From Bacteroidales bacterium (GTDB lineage Bacteria; Bacteroidota; Bacteroidia; Bacteroidales; UBA932), in the NCBI GenBank assembly GCA_017631435.1, contig JAGBTG010000035.1, positions 89,218 through 153,217 on the forward strand: 64,000 bases of DNA, given 5' to 3'. This document shows positions 27,256 to 36,738 of the stretch, piece after piece; the first letter of the stretch is position 1; each line of letters opens with the position of its first letter. Under the pieces are notes generated by a model. The model was not told where the DNA came from. It saw nothing but the letters and a program-made list of their open reading frames with translations, and made no database searches. The position numbers and the translations under genes were made by a program.

Positions 27256-28013
27256 TGAAAAGAATATTTGCATTTTTGATTGTACTGACATTGGCCCTTA
27301 CACTTCCAGCCACTCTGCAAGCACAGAATGTGACTGAAGAGGAAGAGGCTTATCTAAAGGAATTTGACATGAATTCCTTTAAGGACGCTGGAACAAAAGT
27401 TAAGGACAGCACATATCTGTACCAGCACCTGATTGGTGTAAAATGGGGATATGCACTGTCAAATGTGGCTTTCAGCCAGTCTGCCAGCCATAAAGGATTC
27501 AATACTACAAAATCGTATGGAATTTACTATACATATCTCCACTCAATGCTTGGGAACCTTCCATTCTTTGGAATACAGTTGGGACTTGAATCAACCGAGA
27601 TGGGATATACCCATGTAACAAAAGTAGATGAAGTGATAATTGACGAGGCAGAACAGAGATACTCTGTAGCCGATTTCCAGATGCTTGCTATCTTTAGGGT
27701 TGATGCAAAAAAACTGAGGTTCTCTTTGGGTGCCGGTGGATACCTTTCATATATTTATGATACAGTTCTTCCACAGGGTATCCCTTCTACAACCAACAAA
27801 GGCGGTTTCGGACTGATTGGTCAGGGAGGTATGGCAATCAAGTTCCATCCAATTGAACTTCATTTTGAAGCAAGTTACAAATATGGCCTTACCGAATTTC
27901 TCGACCCTCAGATCTATTCAAAGGACTATTGGCTATACACACATCCTAACCAGTTGCAGTTCTCGGTTGGCGTGCACTATAACCTTGGAGGAAAATACTT
28001 TAAAAAGAAATGA
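27255..28013 (+). CDS. Putative outer-membrane beta-barrel protein
   Basis: 252 residues with a clear signal peptide (cleavage after L-Q-A-Q). The mature part alternates aromatic and polar residues in strand-like segments (for example Y-G-I-Y-Y-T-Y-L-H and L-Q-F-S-V-G-V-H-Y-N-L-G-G), the look of a small outer-membrane barrel. It starts at the stop of the Ig-like lipoprotein (TGATG), so the two may form an envelope unit. No precise family is recognised. Confidence 0.7.
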   Translation: MKRIFAFLIVLTLALTLPATLQAQNVTEEEEAYLKEFDMNSFKDAGTKVKDSTYLYQHLIGVKWGYALSNVAFSQSASHKGFNTTKSYGIYYTYLHSMLGNLPFFGIQLGLESTEMGYTHVTKVDEVIIDEAEQRYSVADFQMLAIFRVDAKKLRFSLGAGGYLSYIYDTVLPQGIPSTTNKGGFGLIGQGGMAIKFHPIELHFEASYKYGLTEFLDPQIYSKDYWLYTHPNQLQFSVGVHYNLGGKYFKKK

Positions 28014-29320
28014 CAATGAACAGCATAGAAGTTAAAGTAGGAAACATTACAATTGGCGGCAATACCCCAATAAAAATACAGACCATGTGCAACACCCATA
28101 CTCAGGATGTTGCCCCTTCTGTTGCACAGTGTATTGAAATGGTTGAAGCTGGAGCTGAAATCATCAGACTCACTACCCAAGGAATGAAAGAGGTTGAAGC
28201 TTTGGCAAAAATTAAGGCTGAACTCCGTTCACAGGGTATTGACGTACCTCTTGTAGCAGATGTACATTTCAATTCAGATGTTGCCATTGAGGTTGCCAAA
28301 ATTGCTGAAAAAGTAAGGATCAATCCCGGTAATTTTGCAAAAGAGCACTCCGTTGCCCAAAGCCAGTTCAAGAAATTCATTGACGTATGCAAGGAGTACG
28401 GTACCGCTGTGCGAATTGGTGTAAACCACGGATCTCTTGGCGAGCGTATAATCAACCTGTACGGCGATACACCTCTTGGAATGAAAGAGGCTGCAATGGA
28501 GTGGTTAAGAATGTGCAAGGAGAATGACTACAGCAACGTTGTAGTGTCTCTGAAGGCGAGCAATACAATTGTAATGTCAACTGCATACAGACTTCTTTGG
28601 GAGGCAATGAAGGAAGAAGGAATTGTGTATCCGGTGCATTTGGGAGTGACTGAAGCTGGCAACGGAGATACAGGCAGAATAAAGTCAGCTGTTGGAATTG
28701 CCGCTTTGCTCAAAGACGGCATTGGAGATACAATAAGGGTTTCATTGACAGAGAATCCTGTAAATGAGTTGCCTGTTGCACGTACCATTGCCGACTACTT
28801 CTATAAAGGGGAATTTAAAGGGAACTGGATTCTTCAGAACAATAACCCTGTAGTACATTATGAGTGTGAGAGTTGGGATGAATTCATCATTAAGGCATCG
28901 TGTGACTTCGGTCCTCTTCTTCTTGACAAACAGATAGATGACTTTTCCGTTACAGCCAACATTAATGGAATTGCTGCAACAGTGGAACAGATTGATGACT
29001 TTAAGGATAACCTGCAGCAGGCAGCAAGAAGAAAATTTACAAAACCTGAATATATTGCATGCCCCGGATGCGGAAGAACCCTTTACAATCTTGAGGAGAC
29101 ATTCAATGAGGTAAAACGCCGTACTGCCCACTTGAAAGGTGTAAGAATTGCAATCATGGGCTGTATAGTAAACGGCCCCGGTGAGATGGCAGATGCAGAT
29201 TTCGGATATGTAGGAGAAGGTAAAGGGAAGGTATGCATCTATAAAGGAAAAGAACCTGTCATGCGCAGTGTTCCGCAGGAAGAGGCAATAGATGCGTTAT
29301 TAAAAGTAATTGAAGGGTGA
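28010..29320 (+). CDS. ispG: 4-hydroxy-3-methylbut-2-enyl diphosphate synthase
   Basis: Penultimate enzyme of the MEP isoprenoid pathway, reducing MEcPP to HMBPP with a [4Fe-4S] cluster. 436 residues: TIM barrel to about residue 262; a linker or reduced insert at about 263-345; and the Fe-S domain with Cys351, Cys354, Cys385 and Glu392 as cluster ligands (C-P-G-C and G-C-I-V-N-G-P-G-E). E. coli IspG is about 370 residues, while the large Bacteroidetes, chlamydial and plant form has an A* domain of well over 200 residues, so this one is intermediate. Last gene of the nine-gene operon; the ATG overlaps the previous stop. Confidence 0.93.
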   Translation: MTMNSIEVKVGNITIGGNTPIKIQTMCNTHTQDVAPSVAQCIEMVEAGAEIIRLTTQGMKEVEALAKIKAELRSQGIDVPLVADVHFNSDVAIEVAKIAEKVRINPGNFAKEHSVAQSQFKKFIDVCKEYGTAVRIGVNHGSLGERIINLYGDTPLGMKEAAMEWLRMCKENDYSNVVVSLKASNTIVMSTAYRLLWEAMKEEGIVYPVHLGVTEAGNGDTGRIKSAVGIAALLKDGIGDTIRVSLTENPVNELPVARTIADYFYKGEFKGNWILQNNNPVVHYECESWDEFIIKASCDFGPLLLDKQIDDFSVTANINGIAATVEQIDDFKDNLQQAARRKFTKPEYIACPGCGRTLYNLEETFNEVKRRTAHLKGVRIAIMGCIVNGPGEMADADFGYVGEGKGKVCIYKGKEPVMRSVPQEEAIDALLKVIEG

Positions 29321-29341
29321 CCCAAAGGTCACTCTTTTTTC
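29315..29341 (+). terminator. Terminator of the ligA-ispG operon
   Basis: GGGTGACC pairs with GGTCACTC around a CAAA loop, followed by six T. The ispG stop codon is in the stem. Confidence 0.85.
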
Positions 29342-29442
29342 ATATTTACCCTATCCGTCATCCATATTGCCTATCCCATACGGTAATGTATTTTTTCACA
29401 AATAAGAGATAGGGGCAAAGTGATTTTTAATCCGGCCTCTTA

Positions 29443-29473
29443 TTGTTCTTCCCGATAATTTTCCGTATCTTTA
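29443..29473 (+). promoter_or_regulatory. Promoter of the RHS genes
   Basis: TTG at 29443-29445 and TATCTTTA at 29466-29473, 20 bases apart (last base of the -7 box off consensus). It leaves a leader of about 100 bases before the ATG at 29576. The rest of the 29342-29575 gap shows no gene. Confidence 0.45.
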
Positions 29474-29575
29474 TAGCAGCCTACCTACTAGGTCCATAAA
29501 GTTCTATCCCTCAAGCCCAAAAACTTGAGACGTAGCATATCACTAGATTTATTAATCCTTTAAACCTAAGCGCGT

Positions 29576-32521
29576 ATGCAACACACTTTTATCAAACAAT
29601 TTCACTTCAGGGCAACACTGCTTGCCATAGCAGCCCTCTTCCTTACTTTTCCTTCCTACTCCCAACGCAACCTCAAAGTTGGTGAAGAAATCAAAGCCCC
29701 TTCTACGGATGCCTGGAACTTCATCAAATACGGAGAGGTGGGCGCCAGCCTTCACACCGGCACAGTAAACCTTTCCATCCCTGTCTACACTTACCAGGAC
29801 AATGACTTCTCCATCCCCATCTCACTCAACTACTCCAGCAATGGACTAGTAGCCAACATGCGTGCTGGAATCCTTGGTCCTGACTGGGTACTGGATGCCG
29901 GCGGAAAGATCTCCGTTGAAATAAACGGCATGTTTGACTTTGAATCATACAACACCATCAATGCCGATAACTACTACCAGTACCACCAGCTGGAGAATCC
30001 TCCTACAGAGGGCAACTACTGGCGCTACTCCAGCTTTGCAGATGCCAACATTGAACTTGGAGCCCCTTCCCCAGAGATAATCTTTACCCCAGGAAACAGT
30101 ACCATCATAAACAATAGCTCCACTGTAAAGTATGATGCTGAACCCGATATCTTCCATTTCAACTTCATGGGCTACTCCGGATCTTTCCATCTTGGCACAA
30201 ACAACACAGTACACGTATACAACACCAATGGTGACAACCAGCTCCACAAGATTGAGTTCCTCCCAGTTACCGGTTCCAGCAATGTAACTATCCGTATCAC
30301 CGACAAGTATGGCTACATCTATGAGTTCCTGCATACCTATGCAGATAAAGGGCAGGACCGCAGCGGTGAGATGAAACAGGAGACATCATACAACCTCACC
30401 AAAATAACCGCCCCAAACGGCAGGTACGTTGAATTCTCATACCAGGAGCACAGAACAGTATCCTACCGCCCTTCAACCTACGCCAACAGCGGAGGTGTAT
30501 TTGACTTTGATGATGACAATATGGTAGCCAAATGCCAGAACAACTACTCAGACTACCGTTTGTTGGAATCAGTAACCGAGCCTCAGTATCTCACCGGCAT
30601 CTCTGTATGCGGAGACCCAATAATACAGTTCACCTACACCAATCTTCCCGCCGGAACCAGAGACCAGTATGTATACCCATTGCAGACATCTGCCAAGGAA
30701 TTCACAGAATGCTACAGGCTATCAAAGATACAAATAAAGAATCCGTTCTCATCAGAACACCCTACAATAAAGACAGCAGACTTAGCTTATGCATATACCC
30801 ACGGATCCAGAACAAACTACCTCAGTTCCGTAGAGATGAGCGGTGAGGGAACATACTCTTTTACCTACTACAATCTCAATAACGGCAACTTTCCACCTCT
30901 GGGGACCTTCTCTGTAGACCATTGGGGGTACTACAACGGCAAAAGCGTAAGCAGCTTCCTCAAGATTGTAAACACCAACTCCAGCACATTGGAGGAGAGC
31001 CTCTCATCAGCCAGCCGAGACCACAATACCTCACACGCAATAAAAGGTATGCTCCAAAAGGTTACCTATCCTACAGGTGGCTACTCGCAAATGGAATATG
31101 AATCACACTCATACGGCAAAGCCTTCAAACGCACTGCCGCCAATCACTTTGTACCCACCCTTGCCACTGAAACTGGCACCTGCGGAGGCCTGCGCATCAA
31201 ATCTGTCTCCAACCATCTGGAAGACGGTTCACAGGTAAACAAGAAGACATATTCATATACTGCTCCCGACGGTTCCAGCAGTGGAATACTCCTCCACTTC
31301 CCCAAATACTGGCTTACCTACTCAGCCCGCGCAGGTAACCACATAGAGGAAAACATCAACTACTGGTCAAACAGTCTTCTCTCCCACAGCGGCTCCCATA
31401 TAGAATATGCTACTGTAACACAAACCAACTCAGATGGCAGCAAAGAGACATTCCACTTCTCCAACAGCGCCATGTCATACAAATATAGGGATGCAATAGA
31501 GATAAGTGATGTGGTAAACGAGCGTACTCCAGAACAAGGCGAGTGGGGAATCACAACCAATACTGCCATCCGAAACATCGTGGCTCCTCTAGTCTCCCGT
31601 AAAGCAGAACGAGGCAAACTTCTCAAGCATGAGATTTATGCTGCAGGCAACTCCACCCCTATAAAGGAGACCACGTACACCTATGATACCACAAGAGCCT
31701 TGTCTCTCACTTACCACCCGGTCTACCTTATCCGCAAGTTCGGACAAAGCATAGTCCTTACAGACAATTACCGCCTTGTATCCAAGACTGAGAAGGAGAC
31801 CAACAACGGCATATCCATAACCCGCAGCGAAAGCTATGCCTACAACAGCATGGGGCAGACCAGCTCCATCACCACAACAGCCAGCGACGGCACCGTGGAG
31901 ATAACCCGCTATACATACCCGTCAGACCATGCCTCAGAGGAGAGCATATACGCCACTATGGCCAGCAGGAACCTCCACGCTTACCCTGTAACCCAGAATA
32001 CATACACTCTGGAAAACGGCACAGAGATACAGACCGCAGGAAAGAGGTACTCATACGCCCTGGTAAACAACCTTGTAAAACCCCAGGCCGTATACAGCTA
32101 CAATGCCTCCTCCCAAAGCTGGGAGCCTGAGCGAACCTATACCCAGTATGATACATACGGCAACCTGCTGGAGAGCTATGATTCCAACGATGTACCAACA
32201 TCCTACATCTGGGGATACGGAGGCTCATACCTGGTGGGATCTGCCGGCAACACTCCGCGCAGCAGCATTGCCCAGTATGTAACAACAGCTCCGCTGCCCG
32301 GGGCCATCACCGATGCCATTGCCCAAAGCATCAACAGCAACGGCAACAAGGTGCTCACCACCTACCACTACAACCCTCTCATAGGGCTCACAAAGGTAAG
32401 ATACCCCAACGGCTCCACAGAGACCTATACCTACAACAGCACAGGAAAGCTGATGGATATACTCAACCATATTTCCAGCAAGCAGGGAAGCAACTACTAT
32501 TCTCCCGACAACAGACAATAG
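29576..32521 (+). CDS. Secreted RHS/YD-repeat protein, first of a tandem pair
   Basis: 981 residues with a signal peptide (F-P-S-Y-S-Q). The N-terminal 100 residues (H-T-G-T-V-N-L-S-I-P-V-Y, then F-S-I-P-I-S-L-N-Y) are typical of Bacteroidetes RHS proteins, followed by many irregular YD-type strands such as T-A-P-N-G-R-Y-V-E-F-S-Y and Y-P-N-G-S-T-E-T-Y-T-Y-N. It stops without the RHS-associated core motif or a toxin tip; these occur in the next gene, 29 bases downstream. Third codon positions favour C strongly, unlike the neighbouring housekeeping genes, suggesting transfer. Probably builds part of a beta-cocoon shell or a surface filament. Confidence 0.85.
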   Translation: MQHTFIKQFHFRATLLAIAALFLTFPSYSQRNLKVGEEIKAPSTDAWNFIKYGEVGASLHTGTVNLSIPVYTYQDNDFSIPISLNYSSNGLVANMRAGILGPDWVLDAGGKISVEINGMFDFESYNTINADNYYQYHQLENPPTEGNYWRYSSFADANIELGAPSPEIIFTPGNSTIINNSSTVKYDAEPDIFHFNFMGYSGSFHLGTNNTVHVYNTNGDNQLHKIEFLPVTGSSNVTIRITDKYGYIYEFLHTYADKGQDRSGEMKQETSYNLTKITAPNGRYVEFSYQEHRTVSYRPSTYANSGGVFDFDDDNMVAKCQNNYSDYRLLESVTEPQYLTGISVCGDPIIQFTYTNLPAGTRDQYVYPLQTSAKEFTECYRLSKIQIKNPFSSEHPTIKTADLAYAYTHGSRTNYLSSVEMSGEGTYSFTYYNLNNGNFPPLGTFSVDHWGYYNGKSVSSFLKIVNTNSSTLEESLSSASRDHNTSHAIKGMLQKVTYPTGGYSQMEYESHSYGKAFKRTAANHFVPTLATETGTCGGLRIKSVSNHLEDGSQVNKKTYSYTAPDGSSSGILLHFPKYWLTYSARAGNHIEENINYWSNSLLSHSGSHIEYATVTQTNSDGSKETFHFSNSAMSYKYRDAIEISDVVNERTPEQGEWGITTNTAIRNIVAPLVSRKAERGKLLKHEIYAAGNSTPIKETTYTYDTTRALSLTYHPVYLIRKFGQSIVLTDNYRLVSKTEKETNNGISITRSESYAYNSMGQTSSITTTASDGTVEITRYTYPSDHASEESIYATMASRNLHAYPVTQNTYTLENGTEIQTAGKRYSYALVNNLVKPQAVYSYNASSQSWEPERTYTQYDTYGNLLESYDSNDVPTSYIWGYGGSYLVGSAGNTPRSSIAQYVTTAPLPGAITDAIAQSINSNGNKVLTTYHYNPLIGLTKVRYPNGSTETYTYNSTGKLMDILNHISSKQGSNYYSPDNRQ

Positions 32522-32550
32522 TCAACTAACCCAACTTAACTCCTGCAACA

Positions 32551-35500
32551 ATGAAAACTATAATTCACAAAATACTATTCATCATTCTGCTGTCTGCATT
32601 TATAGTGCATCCTCTCAGGGCAGAAGAGAAAGTCATCATCATTGAGCAAATCACCTTCACCGATGAGCAGACCGTTACAATTGGCAGTGGTGAATCAACA
32701 GTAAGCGCCGAGGTTACATATACCCCGCCCGTCATCCCTAACAACGCAGAATACTATATTGAGCTAATCAATAATGAAATTAAAAATGAATATGACGCCC
32801 AAATATATGTACAGCAAATTACCCCTACTGCCATAACGTTTGTCATACCAGAAAATACCCTCACTCAAGGGCGCACTTTCATTATCCGCGGCAACTCTTC
32901 CAAATCCCTCATCATTGAGCAGAAAGGGGCAGAAGAGCCGGAACCGGAACCTGATCCAGGCGGAGATACCCCAACAGATGTAAAGTTCAACATCAGTGGC
33001 AACTGGATAATCAAACGCATCTACACCAATGCTGCCGGCACAACCTGGTATGATGACATCACCTTCTACAACGGCCTTGGATATCCGGACCAGGTGATAA
33101 AGATAGGGGCATCATCAAAAGGGAAGAACATGGTTACCCCTATAGTCTACGATGCCCACATGAGAGCAGATGCAACAGCATATCTGCCGTATGAGAGCAG
33201 CAGCTCTACATTGGTCAAAGACCAGTCTGCTCTCTCTGCCCAGCAGGCATACTATACCTCACTGTACTCAGCAGCAGACGGAGCCCGTGCCTTTAACAGC
33301 AATATCTACGAACCATCCCCTCTTGGAAGGGTAAACGCCCAACAAAAGAGTGGAAGCGCATACTCATCAAAGAAGATAACCTACACCTACTCTGCCAATG
33401 CAGAGAATGAAGTATTGAGACTGAAAGTCTCTTACTCAACTCCAGGAACAGTATCAACGGCATCCCTCTCCGTATCATACTACCCTGCAGCATCATTGTA
33501 CAAGACCACCGCCACTGATGAGGATGGTGGAGTGACCATAGAGTACAAGAACCACAAAGGGAATGTAGTCCTGCAACGGTCCCTCATCAGCGGCTCCACC
33601 TATGCCGACACCTACTACAGCTACGATCCCCTAGGACGCCTGCTCTGGGTTGTATCTCCAGAAGGTAGAACACTACTTGCCAGTGGAAGAACATACTCCT
33701 ATTCAGACGAATTGGCCAAGGAGTATTCCTACATCTACGCATATGACGGATTGGGGAACCTGATAGAGAAACGTCAGCCCGGGAGGAATGAGGAGCACTA
33801 TGTGTACGACAAAGGAAAACGCCAGGTGATGTACCAGGATGGCAACTTAAAAGAGAAAGGCCAGTGGATATACACTACCTACGATAACATCAATCGCATA
33901 GTGGAGAAGACTCTTGTCTCCACAACCCGTAACCGCTCTTCACTGCAGGAGATGTACAAGGCTGCATCATTCCACAATAAATATGAAAACCTTTCCAATC
34001 CCAATATCCCCGCAAATGCGCAGGATATCACCATTGTAAAGGTCCTTTATAGCGGAAGGTACTACGGATACACATATAATAATCTGAATACCTTACCATC
34101 AGAGCTGGCATTTGCCGCTACTGCTACAGTATCCCAAGCAGACATGTCTAGTCTCAATCATGCCGAACTGAAATATGAGCGGCATCTGCTGTTACAGGAG
34201 GGAAATGCCCAGCAATACAAAGAGACAGCATACCACTACAACAACCTGGCGCAGCTGCTACAGACGGTAACAAAGTATCCCGACGGCAATATCCTGCGCA
34301 CAAGCTTCAAATATGATTTCCTTGGGAATATTGTAACCAAGGAGGAAACTGCAGGCTCTGTCTCCAAGCTTACAACATACACTTATGACAACAGAGGAAA
34401 ACTTATAAGTGAAAGCACAAAGCTGAACGGCTCCACCGCAGCAACTGTAAACTACACCTATGACGATATGGAGCGCATTGCCAAACGCACATACGGAAAC
34501 GGTGTAACCGAGACCTTAAAGTACAACATTCAGGGATGGACAACAACTCAAGAGGCAAAGAAAGGATCATCAAACATCTACAGCCAGACCTTGAGCTACT
34601 ACAGCAACAGCAAGGGTGCCACCCCGCTCTACAGCGGCAACATAAGCGAATGGGCAACCCAACAGGCTGCAAACACCCAGCAGACCTACGGCCTGAGCTA
34701 TGACAAGCAAGGAAGGCTAACTTCCTCATCTCTGTATTCCGGCACCTCTACCACTGCCCAGACCAGCTACACTGAGAGGGGAATAACTTATGATAAGAAC
34801 GGAAATATAAAAACACTGCAACGCTATGCATCTGCTCTACAGGACAACTACTCGTACAACTACTCCGGTAATAAGATAACCTCCATAACCGGCACAGACA
34901 ACGGCACAGCAATTGCATCAGCCACCTACAGCTATGACAGTAACGGTAACGCCACAAACAATGGCCTGAAAAACTTGCAAACAACATACAATATCCTTAA
35001 CTTGCCACAGAAAGTATCCCAAAGTGGTACAACAAAGGCCACTTACACCTGGTTTGCAGATGGGAGCAAGTACACCGCCTTGGACAACGCAGGCAATGGA
35101 TATTGTTACATAGGTTCTTTGATATACAACACAAGTGCAAATGCAACCGCAACACTAGAGAGCACAGACTTCTCACAAGGAAGGATTGCATTGAGTGGCA
35201 CCACACAGACAATCCACTACCACCACAGAGACCATTTGGGCAGTGTAAGAGCCATAACCAATGGCGGCGGCACGGTAATAGAACAAAACTCTTATTACCC
35301 GTTTGGTGGAAGACACAATTTTGGTATATCAAATACACCAGCCGCTAACAACCGCTACAAGTTTAACGGCAAAGAGGAGCAAACAATTGGTAATCTTGAC
35401 TTGTTAGATTATGGAGCCAGGATGTATGACCCTAAGATTGCCCGTTGGCTGGTACAGGACCCGTTGGCAGAGAAGTATTACTCATTCAGCGCTTACAACT

Positions 35501-36162
35501 ATTGTGTTAATAATCCGGTGATGTTTGTGGATCCGAATGGGGAAACGCCATTACATATTTTTGCGTACTTAGTACGTGGAGCTGTTTTGGGTGCTGCATC
35601 GGAATATGCAGGTCAAGTAATTACCAAAATAATTACAACCGGCGATTTTAAAAAGGCGTTTGTGGAAATTGACATGGCAGATATATACATATCCACTATA
35701 GAGGGTATGTTAACAGGAGGTGCTTCATCCTCTAGGAATTTAAAAAAAATTGGTATCACAGTTTTAGCTGAGATTGCTCGAAATTCTTTTGATATGCAAT
35801 ACAAAGATGGGGGCTTGGAAGATATTGAACTTAATGAGTGGGATGAGGTTATAACCGGTAGTTGTATTGGTATTGGAAGTGGTTTAGTTAAAACTAATAA
35901 AAAAATTAAAGTCTATAATATTCAGAGTAATACAAAGCACATTGAAGAAATCAGATCCTTATTTCATTCATTAAATATATCATTTAAAAAGAAAAGAGCT
36001 CAGGACGCAAGAAAGTTTATTGCTATATATAAAGAATATGCTCGTAAGGCAAACCAGCAATATTCTGATAAATTTAATGAAATGTTAAGTATATTCATAA
36101 ATAACATAATAGGAGAATTAGTTGATGAAGAAAATAAAGAGACAAAGGAAAATACCAAGTAA
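32551..36162 (+). CDS. Secreted RHS protein with DUF6443-like N-terminus and variable C-terminal tip (candidate polymorphic toxin)
   Basis: 1203 residues. Signal peptide; a BACON-like N-terminal domain; a Pro/Glu linker near residue 132; a DUF6443-like region (Y-L-P-Y-E-S-S-S-S and the Y-E-P-S-P-L-G-R-V motif); YD repeats; then the RHS-associated core near residues 890-995 (R-D-H-L-G-S-V-R, Y-D-P-K-I-A-R-W, Q-D-P-L-A-E-K-Y, D-P-N-G). After about residue 996 (base 35540) base usage turns sharply AT-rich and the sequence is unrelated: a hydrophobic Gly-rich segment then a Lys-rich helical end. That is the layout of a polymorphic toxin with an exchangeable tip. The tip's activity is not recognised. 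Confidence 0.88.
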   Translation: MKTIIHKILFIILLSAFIVHPLRAEEKVIIIEQITFTDEQTVTIGSGESTVSAEVTYTPPVIPNNAEYYIELINNEIKNEYDAQIYVQQITPTAITFVIPENTLTQGRTFIIRGNSSKSLIIEQKGAEEPEPEPDPGGDTPTDVKFNISGNWIIKRIYTNAAGTTWYDDITFYNGLGYPDQVIKIGASSKGKNMVTPIVYDAHMRADATAYLPYESSSSTLVKDQSALSAQQAYYTSLYSAADGARAFNSNIYEPSPLGRVNAQQKSGSAYSSKKITYTYSANAENEVLRLKVSYSTPGTVSTASLSVSYYPAASLYKTTATDEDGGVTIEYKNHKGNVVLQRSLISGSTYADTYYSYDPLGRLLWVVSPEGRTLLASGRTYSYSDELAKEYSYIYAYDGLGNLIEKRQPGRNEEHYVYDKGKRQVMYQDGNLKEKGQWIYTTYDNINRIVEKTLVSTTRNRSSLQEMYKAASFHNKYENLSNPNIPANAQDITIVKVLYSGRYYGYTYNNLNTLPSELAFAATATVSQADMSSLNHAELKYERHLLLQEGNAQQYKETAYHYNNLAQLLQTVTKYPDGNILRTSFKYDFLGNIVTKEETAGSVSKLTTYTYDNRGKLISESTKLNGSTAATVNYTYDDMERIAKRTYGNGVTETLKYNIQGWTTTQEAKKGSSNIYSQTLSYYSNSKGATPLYSGNISEWATQQAANTQQTYGLSYDKQGRLTSSSLYSGTSTTAQTSYTERGITYDKNGNIKTLQRYASALQDNYSYNYSGNKITSITGTDNGTAIASATYSYDSNGNATNNGLKNLQTTYNILNLPQKVSQSGTTKATYTWFADGSKYTALDNAGNGYCYIGSLIYNTSANATATLESTDFSQGRIALSGTTQTIHYHHRDHLGSVRAITNGGGTVIEQNSYYPFGGRHNFGISNTPAANNRYKFNGKEEQTIGNLDLLDYGARMYDPKIARWLVQDPLAEKYYSFSAYNYCVNNPVMFVDPNGETPLHIFAYLVRGAVLGAASEYAGQVITKIITTGDFKKAFVEIDMADIYISTIEGMLTGGASSSRNLKKIGITVLAEIARNSFDMQYKDGGLEDIELNEWDEVITGSCIGIGSGLVKTNKKIKVYNIQSNTKHIEEIRSLFHSLNISFKKKRAQDARKFIAIYKEYARKANQQYSDKFNEMLSIFINNIIGELVDEENKETKENTK

Positions 36163-36514
36163 AAAGAAAGATTTTATAATAGTTACAATTGTGCTACTGG
36201 TAAATTTTATTTTAAGTATTAAGCCATGTGTTTTACGGTTTAATTTATATTTAAACGGCATCGTAACTGATGCTGTGATTTATAAAACTTATAATCAATA
36301 CAGACGTAAAATTGGACATGTTGACTGGTATTGCTATAAATTCACTTTAAATAATAAAATTTACATTGGTAAGACTTCTGATTTTGAAAGGGACACAACT
36401 CATATAGGGGATACTGTAACAATAATGTATCTTCCTTGTAATCCTAATAAAAACGACCTCAAATACTCGGTTGATAATTTCAGCCTTCATCGTATTGCAA
36501 AATTATTTAAATAA
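36125..36514 (+). CDS. Small membrane protein, candidate immunity protein
   Basis: 129 residues from the ATG at 36125, overlapping the last 38 bases of the RHS gene in another frame. A basic N-terminus (K-K-I-K-R-Q-R-K) precedes one strong membrane segment at about residues 18-37; the remainder looks like a small beta domain (I-Y-K-T-Y-N-Q-Y, then H-I-G-D-T-V-T-I-M-Y-L). No known family. AT-rich like the RHS tip, and the overlap suggests they moved together. Position and size fit an immunity protein held in the membrane; that role is inferred from context only. Confidence 0.65.
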   Translation: MKKIKRQRKIPSKKKDFIIVTIVLLVNFILSIKPCVLRFNLYLNGIVTDAVIYKTYNQYRRKIGHVDWYCYKFTLNNKIYIGKTSDFERDTTHIGDTVTIMYLPCNPNKNDLKYSVDNFSLHRIAKLFK

Positions 36515-36738
36515 TTTTTAGTTGGATCAAAATTACTTTTGCCCCTGTATCCCTAAAACATGCGTTCTAGGGGGTATGTAGCGGGTGATATAGGGGATAC
36601 CGATTTGCTTGAGAAATCCAGGTTCAAGGGTTACTATGGAATTCTGTCGTGCCAAGGGGACAGTCCTTTATGGGAGCAAAGATGTTTGAATTAAAAAGAT
36701 ACACTAAAAATACAATTAAAAGGTAAAAGTCTCTATAC
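36515..36738. other. Non-coding gap after the toxin/immunity pair
   Basis: 224 bases without a convincing gene. CCCCTGTATC at 36542-36551 and GATATAGGGG at 36587-36596 form an inverted repeat with one mismatch, and CTGTC/GACAG near 36645-36663 forms a smaller one. A 44-codon frame (36560-36694) has no start context or recognisable product. The middle of the gap is more GC-rich than the genes on either side and may be a remnant of a repeated or recombined sequence. Confidence 0.5.

Noticed and set aside
29576-36162. Assigning the RHS proteins to a type VI secretion system
   Set aside because: Both carry signal peptides and no type VI structural, VgrG or PAAR genes are present in the window.
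36560-36694. 44-codon open frame in the gap behind the toxin cassette
   Set aside because: No promoter or start context, no recognisable product, and it lies across an inverted repeat; short frames of this size arise by chance.
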